DNA of 64,000 nucleotides from Marinobacterium sp. xm-d-530 (GTDB lineage Bacteria > Pseudomonadota > Gammaproteobacteria > Pseudomonadales > Balneatricaceae). A program made the position numbers and the translations under genes. Where the stretch lies: assembly GCF_013283365.1 (NCBI RefSeq), contig NZ_WBYM01000001.1:186001-250000 (forward strand), read 5' to 3'. Positions 46,085-60,161 of this stretch are shown piece after piece; the stretch's first letter is position 1; each line of letters opens with the position of its first letter. The notes below the pieces were generated by a model that made no database searches, was not told the DNA's origin, and saw nothing but the letters and a program-made list of their open reading frames with translations.

Positions 46085-47704
46085 ATGACTCAAGCTTGGT
46101 CGAAACTGGAACAATCAGCGGCACGTTTGAGTGCACAGCATCTTCGTGAATTGATCGATACCGATCAACGCTTTGAATTACTGTCGTTCCGACATGAAGG
46201 TATGTTGATGGACCTCAGCCGCCAGCGAATCGATGCTCAGGTGATGAGTGAGCTACTCGAATTGGCTAACGAGAAGCAGCTTCCGTCAGCCATCAAAGCG
46301 CTGTTACAAGGTGAACACGTCAACAACACGGAAGACAGAGCGGCGCTTCACTCTGCACTGCGCCTACCTAAAAGTGCACAGCTCCAAGTCGATGACCAAG
46401 ATGTTGTCAGTGATGTTCACAAAACCTTGGATCGCATGGAGCAGTTTGTTAACCAGATCCATCAGGGTCAGTGGCGTGGCTACACCGGTAAACCGATCAC
46501 CGACGTGGTCAACATCGGTGTCGGCGGGTCTGATCTTGGTCCGTTGATGATCTGTGAAGCGACCCACCAGTTCCGACCAGAAGCGTCATTGAACATCGGT
46601 TTGCACTTTGTCTCCTCAATGGATGGTAGTCAGCTTTCAAATCTTCTGCTTGAGTTGGATTCAGAGACCACCCTGTTCGTTCTATCGTCCAAATCCTTTG
46701 GCACCATTGATACGCTGGCTAACGCGGCAACAGCAGTGGACTGGCTTCAAGAGCGTAGCGGTTTAAATCGTGAGCTTCTGATCAAACAGCACTTCATTGG
46801 CGTCACTGCCGCTCCTGAAAAAGCCATCGCTTGGGGCCTTTCTGAAGAGACACTGCTAGAGTTTTGGGAGTGGACCGGTGGACGCTACTCGCTCTGGTCC
46901 GCGATCGGCCTACCGATTGCTATCAGCATAGGGATGCAGGGCTTCCGTGATCTGCTGGCTGGTGCACACAGCATGGATAAACATTTCGAAGAGGCTGAGT
47001 TTGCCAACAACCTTCCAGTGCTTCTGGCTCTGATCGGTATCTGGAACATCAACTTCCAGGACATTCATGCCCATGCGATCTTGCCGTATGACGGTCGATT
47101 AGCCCATCTTCCCGCTTATCTAGAGCAGTTGGAGATGGAGAGTAACGGTAAGAGTGTTGGCATTGACGGAAGCTCAATTGCACAGCGCACCTGTCCGATT
47201 CTTTGGGGCGAGATTGGCCCGAACGCACAGCATGCGTTTTACCAGCTTCTTCACCAGGGTACCGAGCGTGTGATGTGTGACTTTATTGTCCCTGCACGTC
47301 GCTACGTCGATCGAGAGAGCTCACTGCAAGAGCAGCACCAGTTGGCGCTGGCCAACTGTTTAGCTCAAGCTCGCGTGCTGGCGCTAGGCGATGCTGCGCT
47401 GACCGATGGCATTGAGCGTCCAGCCTGGCAGCGCTACTTCGGCAACCAGCCTAGCACGGTTCTGATGCTGGATGAGCTAACGCCCTATAATTTAGGGAGC
47501 CTGATCGCACTCTATGAACATAAGGTCTACGTTCAAGCGGTCATCTGGGGCATCAACCCATTTGACCAGTGGGGTGTTGAGCTGGGTAAAAAAGTGGCGA
47601 ACGATCTAATTACTGCACTCAACCAAAGTGCCGACCATCAGTACGACCCTGCTACGGAGGGACTACTGAATGAGATTCAAAATTTGCGAGGTAACGGACA
47701 ATGA
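46085..47704 (+). CDS. pgi: glucose-6-phosphate isomerase
   Basis: Interconverts glucose-6-phosphate and fructose-6-phosphate. The 539-residue protein has SIS domains with NIGVGGSDLGPLM, the PGI signature FGTIDTLANA / GRYSLWSAIGLPIA, the catalytic Glu and His in GEIGPNAQHAFYQLLHQGT, and the C-terminal Lys in WGVELGKKVANDL. Placement between galU and a UGDH-like gene suggests supply of hexose phosphate for nucleotide sugars. It overlaps the next gene by four bases. Confidence 0.95.
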   Translation: MTQAWSKLEQSAARLSAQHLRELIDTDQRFELLSFRHEGMLMDLSRQRIDAQVMSELLELANEKQLPSAIKALLQGEHVNNTEDRAALHSALRLPKSAQLQVDDQDVVSDVHKTLDRMEQFVNQIHQGQWRGYTGKPITDVVNIGVGGSDLGPLMICEATHQFRPEASLNIGLHFVSSMDGSQLSNLLLELDSETTLFVLSSKSFGTIDTLANAATAVDWLQERSGLNRELLIKQHFIGVTAAPEKAIAWGLSEETLLEFWEWTGGRYSLWSAIGLPIAISIGMQGFRDLLAGAHSMDKHFEEAEFANNLPVLLALIGIWNINFQDIHAHAILPYDGRLAHLPAYLEQLEMESNGKSVGIDGSSIAQRTCPILWGEIGPNAQHAFYQLLHQGTERVMCDFIVPARRYVDRESSLQEQHQLALANCLAQARVLALGDAALTDGIERPAWQRYFGNQPSTVLMLDELTPYNLGSLIALYEHKVYVQAVIWGINPFDQWGVELGKKVANDLITALNQSADHQYDPATEGLLNEIQNLRGNGQ

Positions 47705-48966
47705 AGATCAGCGTTTGGGGACACGAACTCAGCGCATGGATTGCCCGTGCGCAATTGGCTGCCTATGGTAATGACATCTACCACGCAGTCGCTGATAACG
47801 AACCCATTGAGAGCCACTTACGATCTGAGCCAGGACTTCTGACCAGCATCCAAGCGGCCGAGTTTAATCAGCGTCTGATTATCGACCCTCACAAGGCTCT
47901 GGAGTCCGAAGTTCACTGGATAGCCATGGAGTCGAGCGATTTTGCTGAAGCGAAAATATTGGTCGAGCGTTTAGCTGAATCGGACAAACCTCTGCTTCTA
48001 ATTAACCAGAGTAACTTTGGCGTCGGCGCCAGCGATGAACTGCAGTCGATGCTGGATGAGAGCAAAGGGCAGTACGTTGTCTACTTCCCGGATGTGCTGC
48101 AAGCGGGCCAAGCGATGCAGCAGTTTGCCAACCCTCAAGCTCTGCTAATCGGCAGTGAGCACGAGGTAGCAACAGAGCTACTACTCAGCCTGTTACGCCC
48201 CTTCCACTTAGGGCAGAGAGCCATTCAGCGTATGACACGCCGTGAGGCCGAGTTCGTTAAGTATGCGATCACCGGTATCTTGGCGCTCCGTCTAGGCTAC
48301 ATTAACGAGATGGCGGGACTGTGCGATCAGCTAGGCATCGATATCGATGCGATTCGCCGTGGCATGACTACCGATGTGCGTATCGGTAGTCACTACCTGC
48401 AACCAGGCTCTGGATTTGGTGGTCAGCAGTTCACCCAATATCTAGAAGGACTATCAACACTACTCAGTGAACAGAAGGGCTCTGTCTTTGTCGATACCCT
48501 ACTGCAGCAGAATGAGGTCAATAAAGAGTGGCCATTTAGAACGCTGTGGCAACACTATCAGTGTGACCTGAGTAACAAGACCTTTGCTATCTGGGGCGTT
48601 GCGTTCAAGCCAGGTGTGGCCGACGTTGAGACCTCACCCGCATTGCGCGTCATCGATGCACTGTTGGCGCAAGGGGCTAAACTACAGATCCATGATCCTG
48701 AAGCGCTACAGACACTGGCCGCGCGCTATCCAGGCAACCAGCAGATACAACTGATGACACATAACTATGACGCCTGTGAGGGCGCCGATGCGCTATTGGT
48801 ACTGACGGCTTGGCCAGAGTACGCATCACCCGACTTCAATCGCATCGCCTCTCAGTTGGAGAATCCTCTTATCATTGATGGGCGCAATCTGTATGATCCA
48901 AACCGCGTCCAATCAGCGGGAATTACCTACTACTGTATGGGACGCAGCTGTTTAACCAACGCCTAA
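47701..48966 (+). CDS. UDP-glucose 6-dehydrogenase homologue lacking catalytic residues
   Basis: A 421-residue protein with the three-domain UGDH layout. EAEFVKYAITGILALRLGYINEMA retains the Lys187 and Asn202 equivalents, and AIWGVAFKPGVADVETSPALRVID is in the C-terminal domain. The active-site loop reads GSGFGGQQFTQY (236-247), where functional enzymes have GPGFGGSCFPKD. The catalytic Cys is therefore Gln243 and the catalytic Asp is Tyr247. The N-terminal nucleotide motif is WGHELSAW instead of GxGxxG. It probably does not oxidise UDP-glucose, and may bind a nucleotide sugar or regulate a partner. The frame is intact, so it is not a decayed pseudogene. Confidence 0.82.
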   Translation: MKISVWGHELSAWIARAQLAAYGNDIYHAVADNEPIESHLRSEPGLLTSIQAAEFNQRLIIDPHKALESEVHWIAMESSDFAEAKILVERLAESDKPLLLINQSNFGVGASDELQSMLDESKGQYVVYFPDVLQAGQAMQQFANPQALLIGSEHEVATELLLSLLRPFHLGQRAIQRMTRREAEFVKYAITGILALRLGYINEMAGLCDQLGIDIDAIRRGMTTDVRIGSHYLQPGSGFGGQQFTQYLEGLSTLLSEQKGSVFVDTLLQQNEVNKEWPFRTLWQHYQCDLSNKTFAIWGVAFKPGVADVETSPALRVIDALLAQGAKLQIHDPEALQTLAARYPGNQQIQLMTHNYDACEGADALLVLTAWPEYASPDFNRIASQLENPLIIDGRNLYDPNRVQSAGITYYCMGRSCLTNA

Positions 48967-48981
48967 TTTCAAAAGGTTGCT

Positions 48982-50949
48982 GTGACCCATAAAAAGATTG
49001 AACACGCCCAGCTAAACTGGCGTGACGAACAACCCGAGTCGACTCAGTTTGGTGATATCTACTTCAGTGTTGAAGATGGTATCGCTGAGACTGAGCATGT
49101 GTTCATTCAATCCAATCAGCTTCCAGAGAGACTAGCATCACTCGACAAGCCAATGTTCACCATTGGTGAAACCGGATTTGGTACCGGACTTAATTTCCTA
49201 GTAGCTCGTCACCATTTTTTAACGACGGCTAAACCGCAGCAAACACTGCACTTCATCAGTTGTGAAAAGTACCCAATGCGCCTCGCTGATCTTAAGCGCG
49301 CATTGACACCCATTGGTGCAAAAGAGCCGTTCGCAGAGGGCGTTGATCAACTGGTGAGGCTATGGCCTGCTGCTCTACCTGGGTTTCACCAATTAAGCTT
49401 CGACAACGGGAGAATTCAGTTATGGCTCCTATTCGGCGATGCAGCCCAACAACTGTCGCAGATCGACGCCAGAGTGGATGCATGGTTCTTAGATGGGTTC
49501 GCTCCGTCAAAAAACCCTGAGATGTGGCACGAAGGTCTGTTTAAACAGCTGGCCAGATTGAGCAGTGAGAACACCAGTTTTGCGACTTTTACTTCTGCCG
49601 GCATCGTTAAACGAGGCCTGCAATCGGTGGGTTTTGAGATCAAAAAGATTCCTGGATTCGGCCGAAAGCGAGAGATGATTCACGGCCAATTTATTCAGGC
49701 CAGAGATTCACAGTCGCAGACTAAGCCATGGTTAGCTCGCCCGACTGCTCAAGAGAGAGGCAAAAACTGCGCTGTCATCGGGGCTGGGCTTGCCGGTGCT
49801 AGCGTTGCTCACGCATTAGCTGAGCGGGGCATAGAGGTTGATCTCTATGAGCGAGCACCGAAACCCGCAACGGGCGGCTCCGGTAACCCACAAGGGGCGC
49901 TCTATGCCAAGTTACCGGCGGTGCCGACTGCGGCATCCCGCGTCCACGCCAACGGCCTGCAGTTCACCGTCAATCAACTCAAGGCATTAAACCTTGATGA
50001 CCAACAGCACGCCGATCTGTGTGGGGTGTTACAGCTCGCTGTCAGTGAAAAAGATCAAAAACTGCAGCAGAAGTTGATCGAAGCAAACAACTACCCTGAA
50101 TCGCTGGTTAAACGGGTATCTGCAGAAGAGGCGTCTGAACTGGCAGGTACCGTCACAGAACATTCAGCACTCTATTTTCCAGACGCGGGTTGGGCATCGC
50201 CTCCTAAACTGGTCGACTATCTACTCAAACATGACAATATTCGCAGCCACTTTAACTGCCCCATTGAAACCCTTGAGCGTGACGGCAGCCAATGGCTAAT
50301 CAACGGTGAAGCCTATTCACAGGTGGTTATCTGCAGTGCGTATGAGACAGAGCTACTAACAGGGTTAGCGAAGCTTGATCTGAAGCCTATTCGTGGCCAG
50401 ACCAGCTGGTGCTCATCCGAAGAGACACCGAACTTAAAAACCGTGGTGTGCGGTGAGGGGTACATTTCACCGGCTCTGAATGGACAGTACTGTTTTGGCG
50501 CCTCATTTAAGGTGAATGACACTAGTCAGGATCTGAAACAGGCAGAGCACCAACACAACTTAGATCTTCTTGAACGGGCGCTGCCTGAGCTGTCTGAATC
50601 GGTGCAAAACAGAGAACTCTCTGGACGAGCATCGCAGCGAGCAGGGACTCGCGACTACCTGCCGATGGTCGGGGCTTTGTGTGATACAGAGAAATTGGTT
50701 GAGCAGTACCAGCGCTTAAGTGTCGATGCCAGTACAGAGTTCAATGACACAGCGCCTTGGCTTGAGGGGCTCTATGTCAGTGTGGGGCATGGCTCTAAAG
50801 GGTTGATCACCTGCCCTATCGCAGCGGAGATCATTGCCGCGCAAATCACCCACCAGCCCTACCCCTTAGAGCAGGAGTTGGTGGATATCTTATCGCCACA
50901 GCGATTTGCGATCCGCGATCTGATTAGAGCGGCTCATTCAAAAGGCTAA
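48982..50949 (+). CDS. mnmC: bifunctional tRNA mnm5s2U synthesis protein MnmC
   Basis: Completes 5-methylaminomethyl-2-thiouridine at the wobble base. The C-terminal FAD domain removes the carboxymethyl group from cmnm5, and the N-terminal domain methylates the product. The 655-residue protein has the methyltransferase half (about 1-245, FTIGETGFGTGLNFLVARHHF; WFLDGFAPSKNPEMW) and the FAD half (about 250-655, CAVIGAGLAGASVAHALAERG). It starts with GTG five bases after AAAAGG. It lies 15 bases after the UGDH-like gene. Confidence 0.94.
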   Translation: MTHKKIEHAQLNWRDEQPESTQFGDIYFSVEDGIAETEHVFIQSNQLPERLASLDKPMFTIGETGFGTGLNFLVARHHFLTTAKPQQTLHFISCEKYPMRLADLKRALTPIGAKEPFAEGVDQLVRLWPAALPGFHQLSFDNGRIQLWLLFGDAAQQLSQIDARVDAWFLDGFAPSKNPEMWHEGLFKQLARLSSENTSFATFTSAGIVKRGLQSVGFEIKKIPGFGRKREMIHGQFIQARDSQSQTKPWLARPTAQERGKNCAVIGAGLAGASVAHALAERGIEVDLYERAPKPATGGSGNPQGALYAKLPAVPTAASRVHANGLQFTVNQLKALNLDDQQHADLCGVLQLAVSEKDQKLQQKLIEANNYPESLVKRVSAEEASELAGTVTEHSALYFPDAGWASPPKLVDYLLKHDNIRSHFNCPIETLERDGSQWLINGEAYSQVVICSAYETELLTGLAKLDLKPIRGQTSWCSSEETPNLKTVVCGEGYISPALNGQYCFGASFKVNDTSQDLKQAEHQHNLDLLERALPELSESVQNRELSGRASQRAGTRDYLPMVGALCDTEKLVEQYQRLSVDASTEFNDTAPWLEGLYVSVGHGSKGLITCPIAAEIIAAQITHQPYPLEQELVDILSPQRFAIRDLIRAAHSKG

Positions 50950-50994
50950 TGCGAACCGCTAGTAAGCTTGAGCCAGGTTTAATCAGCTAATCGC

Positions 50995-51245
50995 TTATTC
51001 TGAGGCTTGCTCTGCGTTCTGCTGCTGAATCTTGGCAAGATCTTCAGCAGGGATAATGGTTGTGGTCTCGGTTTTACTGTCGAACATGATCAGCGCTTTA
51101 CCGGTAAGGATCTGCTCTCTCACCTCTTCGACACGCTCTTCAAGACTCACTTCCTGTTCACCGTAGTCTGTCCCATCACGGGTAACAAACTCTTCGATCA
51201 TGCCACGTAGGGCATCATCCGAAAGCATATTCGCTGGAACAATCA

Positions 51246-51246
<1 letters not shown>
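50995..51246 (-). CDS. yheU: YheU family protein (UPF0270)
   Basis: An 83-residue protein of unknown function with the family pattern MIVPANMLSDDALRGMIEEFVTRDGTDYGEQEVSLEERVEEVREQ. It starts with GTG overlapping the ligA stop by one base, so it is translationally coupled to ligA. Confidence 0.88.
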
Positions 51247-55216
<3,970 letters not shown>

Positions 55217-55262
55217 TAAACGCTATCCTTGAACCACTGAAATTTATGCTTTTTGTAAACCC

Positions 55263-56510
55263 CTACTTTACAACTTCAGAGACCACTATTTCTAGTGGTT
55301 GAGACAAACCTTTTGTAGGTATATCAGTGATTTCCGCAATCATATCGCCTGGCTGTGGAGTCACATCACCACTGAGGCTGATTCGGGCGCTGACTGAAAC
55401 GGTCTCATAACCCGATAGACGGGCTTGAGGTGTCATCGCATTGGCATCACTTAACACCAACTCAACCGGCAAATCGGCCGCCGTTAAACGCACACCTGCC
55501 AGTGGCATACCACCCTCTAAAGGACGCGCAACAATGAAGACTGGCGTCTCTGCTGGTACATTAGCGAGCAGTTCAGCAGCCACTGAAACTTTTACGGGTA
55601 TAGCCGCCATCGCAGGCATTTCGATATCGCTGACATCTTCACCCAAGGCGATTAACTCATTTCGAGCACGCTCAACGCCATTCTGTAACGACTGAGCAGA
55701 AGCACCATCGGCATTGATTAGCGCTGTTGACCAGAAGCCAATCGCATCGCGATAGGCCTTACGCTCAAAGGCATCGATTCCCAAAATGCCTAGTGCTGTG
55801 ATTTCGAACGGTTCCGCCGCTAGCGTTTTATCAACTTGGTCACGAACTTCAGGCGTCATGCCACCGGCAACGAAGAACATAGACTGAGCCAACTGCCCCA
55901 TCACTGTCGCGTACTGAACATCCTGAGGCGTGAGGTAGGCTAAGGTATTTTGATAAGCCTCTAACGCACCCTGATAATCTTGTTGGCCCATCAGCGTGCT
56001 GGCTAACAGATACCAACCTTCTGGGTTTGCGGGTTGTAGCTCCAGCTCTTTACGCAGCTGATCAATCGCTTCTTGCAGCGTGGGCTGACGACCATCAAAT
56101 GGATCTTCAGACATGTTCAGTGCCACTTCTAGCGCTGGTGCACTACCGACTTTGGCGTAAAGCCCTAATGAAGCAACCACCACCACTAACGCGATAAAAG
56201 AGGCAGCCATAAACTGTTTAGTTGAGATCGATTCGGAACTGAGCGAACGACTCTCCGTGCTGGCATCAATCAGCAAGTTCTTTTCAAGCTCTGTTTTAAG
56301 AACGGCAAAGTCCTCTTGTGACAATGATCCCGATGCGACCTCTTGCTCCAACTCCTGAAGACGATCTTTAAAGACTTCGACGTTATCGCGTTGCGGGTCA
56401 GAGGTAACGACCGTATCGACTTTATCTTTGAACTGTTTCCAAACCGGGTAGATAACAAACAGAATTGCTACGACCGATAACAGCGCAATACCCAACCACA
56501 AATACAACAT
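55263..56510 (-). CDS. ccmI: cytochrome c biogenesis protein CcmI
   Basis: Chaperone that presents apocytochrome c to the CcmF/H haem-ligation complex. The 415-residue protein has two membrane helices (about 2-22 and 95-117) flanking a short cytoplasmic region. A periplasmic TPR domain follows (about 145-270, LRKELELQPANPEGWYLLASTLMGQQDYQGALEAYQNTL), then a C-terminal beta-rich domain (about 300-410). Its start overlaps the ccmH stop by one base. Last gene of the ccm operon. Confidence 0.92.
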   Translation of the reverse strand: MLYLWLGIALLSVVAILFVIYPVWKQFKDKVDTVVTSDPQRDNVEVFKDRLQELEQEVASGSLSQEDFAVLKTELEKNLLIDASTESRSLSSESISTKQFMAASFIALVVVVASLGLYAKVGSAPALEVALNMSEDPFDGRQPTLQEAIDQLRKELELQPANPEGWYLLASTLMGQQDYQGALEAYQNTLAYLTPQDVQYATVMGQLAQSMFFVAGGMTPEVRDQVDKTLAAEPFEITALGILGIDAFERKAYRDAIGFWSTALINADGASAQSLQNGVERARNELIALGEDVSDIEMPAMAAIPVKVSVAAELLANVPAETPVFIVARPLEGGMPLAGVRLTAADLPVELVLSDANAMTPQARLSGYETVSVSARISLSGDVTPQPGDMIAEITDIPTKGLSQPLEIVVSEVVK

Positions 56511-56971
56511 TACTCTTTATCCTGTTTTAAAAGCGCATCGAGACGTGCCTGATCATCAGAGCTTAGCGCTGCCTCGCTCACTTTTCGACGCGAACGGCGC
56601 TGCCATACAACCGCTAAAATCACTAACACACCAAAGCCCAATACTAAAAACGGCCCATTCCATAGCAACCAAGTCTGACTGTTCATTTTGGGGCGGTAGA
56701 GAACAAATTCCCCGTAGCGAGTCACCATAAAATCGATAATCGACTCATCTTCAGCCCCCTCATCGATCATGCGAAACACCTCGGTGCGTAGGTCTTTTGC
56801 GATGGGGGAGTCCGAATCGGCAATATTCTGGTTTTGACACTTAGGGCAACGCAGTTCAGCCGCTAAAGCATGAAAACGCTTCTCATCTTCCACTGATTTG
56901 AAGTTGTGGGTATCAATGGCTGCGAAGCTGGAGCTCGACAATAGAACCAACAGAAACAGTGCGCGAATCAT
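56510..56971 (-). CDS. ccmH: cytochrome c biogenesis thiol protein CcmH
   Basis: A 153-residue membrane-anchored protein with a signal peptide (about 1-18), the redox motif LRCPKCQNQNIADSDSPIA (Cys pair near 42-45) and a C-terminal helix (about 103-125). It keeps apocytochrome c haem-binding thiols reduced. It overlaps ccmG by four bases and ccmI by one. Confidence 0.95.
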   Translation of the reverse strand: MIRALFLLVLLSSSSFAAIDTHNFKSVEDEKRFHALAAELRCPKCQNQNIADSDSPIAKDLRTEVFRMIDEGAEDESIIDFMVTRYGEFVLYRPKMNSQTWLLWNGPFLVLGFGVLVILAVVWQRRSRRKVSEAALSSDDQARLDALLKQDKE

Positions 56972-57501
56972 GAAGCTTCACCCTTGATCGTCTCGATGAC
57001 GGACGAGAGATCCTGCCAAACTGTTGCATCCACCGCACCAACATGACGGTAACGAATAACGCCCTGCTGATCGATCACGTAGGTCTCTGGAGCACCGTAG
57101 ACTCCTAGATCCAATCCTAGACGGCCCTGAGGATCGAAAACAACCTCTTTGTAAGGGTCTAGGTAGCGACGTAACCAATCATTCGCTTTGGTTAAATCGT
57201 CTTTATAGTTGATGCCATAAATGGTGACACCCTGGCTGGCCAACTGATTAAGGAAGGCGTGCTCCTCTTTACAGGTGGGACACCAAGTAGCCCAGACATT
57301 AACCAGTGCGATATCGCCTTTAAAATCGTCCACCGTCAGCTTGCGACTTGGATCAGTAACAGAGGTCAACTCAAACTCAGGCATCGGCTTGTTCAACAGT
57401 GCCGATGGCAGTTCACGCGGGTCTAGGTATAGACCCTTCCAAAGAAAGAAGCCTAAACCGATAAAGAGCGCCAGCGGTGCAAATAGAAACAGTTTCTTCA
57501 T
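56968..57501 (-). CDS. ccmG: thiol:disulfide interchange protein CcmG/DsbE
   Basis: A 177-residue thioredoxin-like protein anchored by an N-terminal helix (about 5-23), with the active site WATWCPTCKEEH and the conserved acidic GVYGAPETYVID (cis-Pro region). It passes electrons from DsbD/CcdA to the cytochrome c maturation system. Confidence 0.96.
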   Translation of the reverse strand: MKKLFLFAPLALFIGLGFFLWKGLYLDPRELPSALLNKPMPEFELTSVTDPSRKLTVDDFKGDIALVNVWATWCPTCKEEHAFLNQLASQGVTIYGINYKDDLTKANDWLRRYLDPYKEVVFDPQGRLGLDLGVYGAPETYVIDQQGVIRYRHVGAVDATVWQDLSSVIETIKGEAS

Positions 57502-57510
57502 GACGACTCC

Positions 57511-59472
57511 TTAGGCCAATTTCGCATCGCGCTGCGACATCTTACGGTAACGTTTGTCCATCGCCGCAAGGAAACCGCCAAAAGTCATCAACAGACCGCC
57601 CAACCAGAGCCAGCGAACATAGGGCTTAAACTGCAGACGAATCGCCCAAGCACCATCCTCTAGAGGCTCACCCAGTGCCACATAGAGATCTCTGAATAGA
57701 CCCGCATCAATCGACGCTTCGGTCATCACGTTGCCACGGGCAGTATAGAGACGCTTCTCGGGTGTCATGACTTCGTAGAGTTGACCATCCTGGTAGACAT
57801 TGATGACACCCTTGTCAGAGGTGTAGTTAGGTCCTTCAACGTGCTCGATACCTTTAAATTCAAAGACATATTGTCCAACCTCTTGGCGATCACCGGGCGC
57901 CATACGCAGATCACGATGTTCAGTAAACGCTGAGACCATCGCGATACCCACCGCAAGCACTGCCATACCCAAGTGTGCCAAATGCATACCCCAGTAAGCA
58001 CGAGGTAGTTTCTTCAGAGAGGCAAAGAGTGAACCTGAACGCTTACCGGCACGATCGTATAGATCGACCAGTGCACAGAAGACGATCCAGTAGGCCAAGA
58101 TAATGCCCACATAAGTCCAGTGATCCCAACCCTCGCCACCACGAATCATCATGGTTGCGACGCCAAAGACGACGGCAAGCACTAAAGGACCGATCAGACG
58201 TTTGAGCAGTTGAGATGCATCAGTTTGACGCCAGCGCACCAGCGCGCCGACACCCAGAGCCACCATCAGCAGAGCGCCTAGAGGAACCGTCAAAGCATTG
58301 AAGTAGGGAGGTCCAACCGACATTTTACCCATGCCCAGAGCATCAATTAGCAGAGGATAGAGGGTGCCTAGTAGCACAGTGAATGCGATGACTGTCAGTA
58401 GAACGTTGTTGACCAACAGCAGAGTTTCACGCGAGACCAAGGTAAAGCTAGAGTCACTCTTCACCTGAGCGGCACGAATGCCGTAGAGCAGAAGGGAACC
58501 CCCAATGGCCACTGCAAGCATGACCAGAATGTAGAAACCTCGTGCTGGATCCGATGCAAAGGCATGCACCGAGGTCAGAACGCCGGAACGAACTAAGAAG
58601 GTTCCTAACAGGCTGAGCGAGAAGGCAAAGATCGCAAGCAGTAGCGTCCAGCTTTTGAAGACACCACGTTTTTCAGTGACTGCCAGGCTGTGAATCAATG
58701 CAGTGCCAACTAGCCACGGCATCAATGACGCGTTTTCGACTGGATCCCAGAACCACCAGCCGCCCCAACCAAGTTCGTAGTAGGCCCACCAACTGCCTAG
58801 TGCAATACCCAGCGTCAGGAATGCCCAAGCAACGTTCGTCCATGGACGTGACCAGCGTGCCCAAGCGGCATCCATACGTCCGCTCAACAGGGCCGCAATA
58901 GCAAAGGCAAACGCAACTGAGAAGCCAACATAGCCCATGTAGAGCATTGGAGGGTGAACAATCAAACCAAAATCTTGAAGCAGTGGGTTAAGGTCTGCAC
59001 CCTGTGCCGGAGAACGAGGTAAAAGACGCTCGAACGGGCTTGAGGTAAAGATGACGAACGACAGAAATCCGGTCGTGATGATGCCTAACACACCCAAAAC
59101 TCGACCTATGATGTCCAAGGGCAAGGCTTTACTCTTCAGAGCAACAGCCAAAGTCCAGCCAGCAAGGGTCAGTACCCAAAGTAGAAGAGACCCCTCATGA
59201 CCACCCCAGACAGCACTGACACGGTAGTACCAAGGTAGGGCCGTATTAGAGTTATTGGCAACGTACTCAACACTGAAGTCGTTGGTTAAGAAGGCGTAGA
59301 CCAGAAAAGCAAAGGCCAGACCAACAAAAAAAGTTACACCGATCGTCAGCGGGCGAGCGTAGCTGACTAACAACAGGCTCGAACGCTGAGCACCTACCAT
59401 CGGAACAACCGACAGCAGAATGCTTAAAAACATAGCTAAGATTAGAGAGTAGGTTCCCAGTTCGGCAATCAC
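57511..59472 (-). CDS. ccmF: haem lyase subunit CcmF
   Basis: A 653-residue polytopic protein that ligates haem to apocytochrome c with CcmH. It has about fifteen helices, the WWD domain [28 protein letters not shown] (about 235-260) and the CcmF C-terminal periplasmic region (about 525-620). It overlaps ccmE by four bases. Confidence 0.97.
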   Translation of the reverse strand: MIAELGTYSLILAMFLSILLSVVPMVGAQRSSLLLVSYARPLTIGVTFFVGLAFAFLVYAFLTNDFSVEYVANNSNTALPWYYRVSAVWGGHEGSLLLWVLTLAGWTLAVALKSKALPLDIIGRVLGVLGIITTGFLSFVIFTSSPFERLLPRSPAQGADLNPLLQDFGLIVHPPMLYMGYVGFSVAFAFAIAALLSGRMDAAWARWSRPWTNVAWAFLTLGIALGSWWAYYELGWGGWWFWDPVENASLMPWLVGTALIHSLAVTEKRGVFKSWTLLLAIFAFSLSLLGTFLVRSGVLTSVHAFASDPARGFYILVMLAVAIGGSLLLYGIRAAQVKSDSSFTLVSRETLLLVNNVLLTVIAFTVLLGTLYPLLIDALGMGKMSVGPPYFNALTVPLGALLMVALGVGALVRWRQTDASQLLKRLIGPLVLAVVFGVATMMIRGGEGWDHWTYVGIILAYWIVFCALVDLYDRAGKRSGSLFASLKKLPRAYWGMHLAHLGMAVLAVGIAMVSAFTEHRDLRMAPGDRQEVGQYVFEFKGIEHVEGPNYTSDKGVINVYQDGQLYEVMTPEKRLYTARGNVMTEASIDAGLFRDLYVALGEPLEDGAWAIRLQFKPYVRWLWLGGLLMTFGGFLAAMDKRYRKMSQRDAKLA

Positions 59473-59930
59473 TTGTTGAACTCCTCTTTTGAAGGCATCG
59501 GCATCTTACCGCTCTTCTCTAACGCTTCTGCCACTTCAGGCGGCATGTAGTTTTCGTCATGCTTCGCAAGAACTTCAACGGCTTGCAGTGTGCCAGAGGC
59601 GTCAAGTTTACCCTGCGCAACAATGCCCTGCCCTTCACGGAACAGATCAGGAAGAATACCGCTGTACTCAATGGCAACCTTGTTCTCGTAGTCGGTCACC
59701 TCAAAGGTAACACGCAACGAGTTTGGATCGCGTTTCACACTGCCTTCAACGACCATGCCGCCGGCACGAATACGGGTGTCTGCAGGGGCTTCACCCTTGG
59801 CAATCTGAGTCGGAGAGTAGAATAGGTTAATGTTTTGACTCAGTGCATACATCGTCAGACCGATCGCGGCACTGGCGCCAAATACAATCATAAGAACAAT
59901 GATTAATCGCTTTTTACGTTTTGGATTCAT
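59469..59930 (-). CDS. ccmE: haem chaperone CcmE
   Basis: A 153-residue periplasmic haem carrier with a membrane anchor (about 8-28) and an OB-fold domain. The covalent haem-binding His lies in [13 protein letters not shown], with the conserved Tyr four residues later. It overlaps ccmD by four bases (ATGA) and ccmF by four. Confidence 0.97.
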   Translation of the reverse strand: MNPKRKKRLIIVLMIVFGASAAIGLTMYALSQNINLFYSPTQIAKGEAPADTRIRAGGMVVEGSVKRDPNSLRVTFEVTDYENKVAIEYSGILPDLFREGQGIVAQGKLDASGTLQAVEVLAKHDENYMPPEVAEALEKSGKMPMPSKEEFNK

Positions 59931-60106
59931 GACTTAACACTTTCACGTTGAATGCGGCGGCGAAGCGAACGACGAGTCTCGCGGCCTTGAATAATGGGCA
60001 GATAAAGGCAGAGTGCGATGGTCAGCAGACCCAGCCCATAACTTAACCAGACATACAGGCCATGACCGCCCATATTTAAAAAATCTGCAAAGGTTTCAAA
60101 CGCCAT
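59927..60106 (-). CDS. ccmD: haem exporter subunit CcmD
   Basis: A 59-residue protein beginning [20 protein letters not shown], with one membrane helix (about 18-40) and an Arg-rich cytoplasmic tail ([19 protein letters not shown]). FxxMGGxxxYVWLSYG is the CcmD signature. It lies between ccmC and ccmE and overlaps the ccmE start as ATGA. CcmD links CcmE release to the CcmABC complex. It is easily missed by length filters. Confidence 0.93.
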   Translation of the reverse strand: MAFETFADFLNMGGHGLYVWLSYGLGLLTIALCLYLPIIQGRETRRSLRRRIQRESVKS

Positions 60107-60161
60107 AGTTCACCTAAAATTTGAGTTGGCTGTAAGGTAGTGTCATTTTCTGACGCAAACC

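Noticed and set aside
47701-48966. UGDH-like gene as a pseudogene
   Set aside because: The frame is full length, overlaps pgi in a normal operon way, and retains conserved structural segments, so it looks like a maintained protein with a changed active site.
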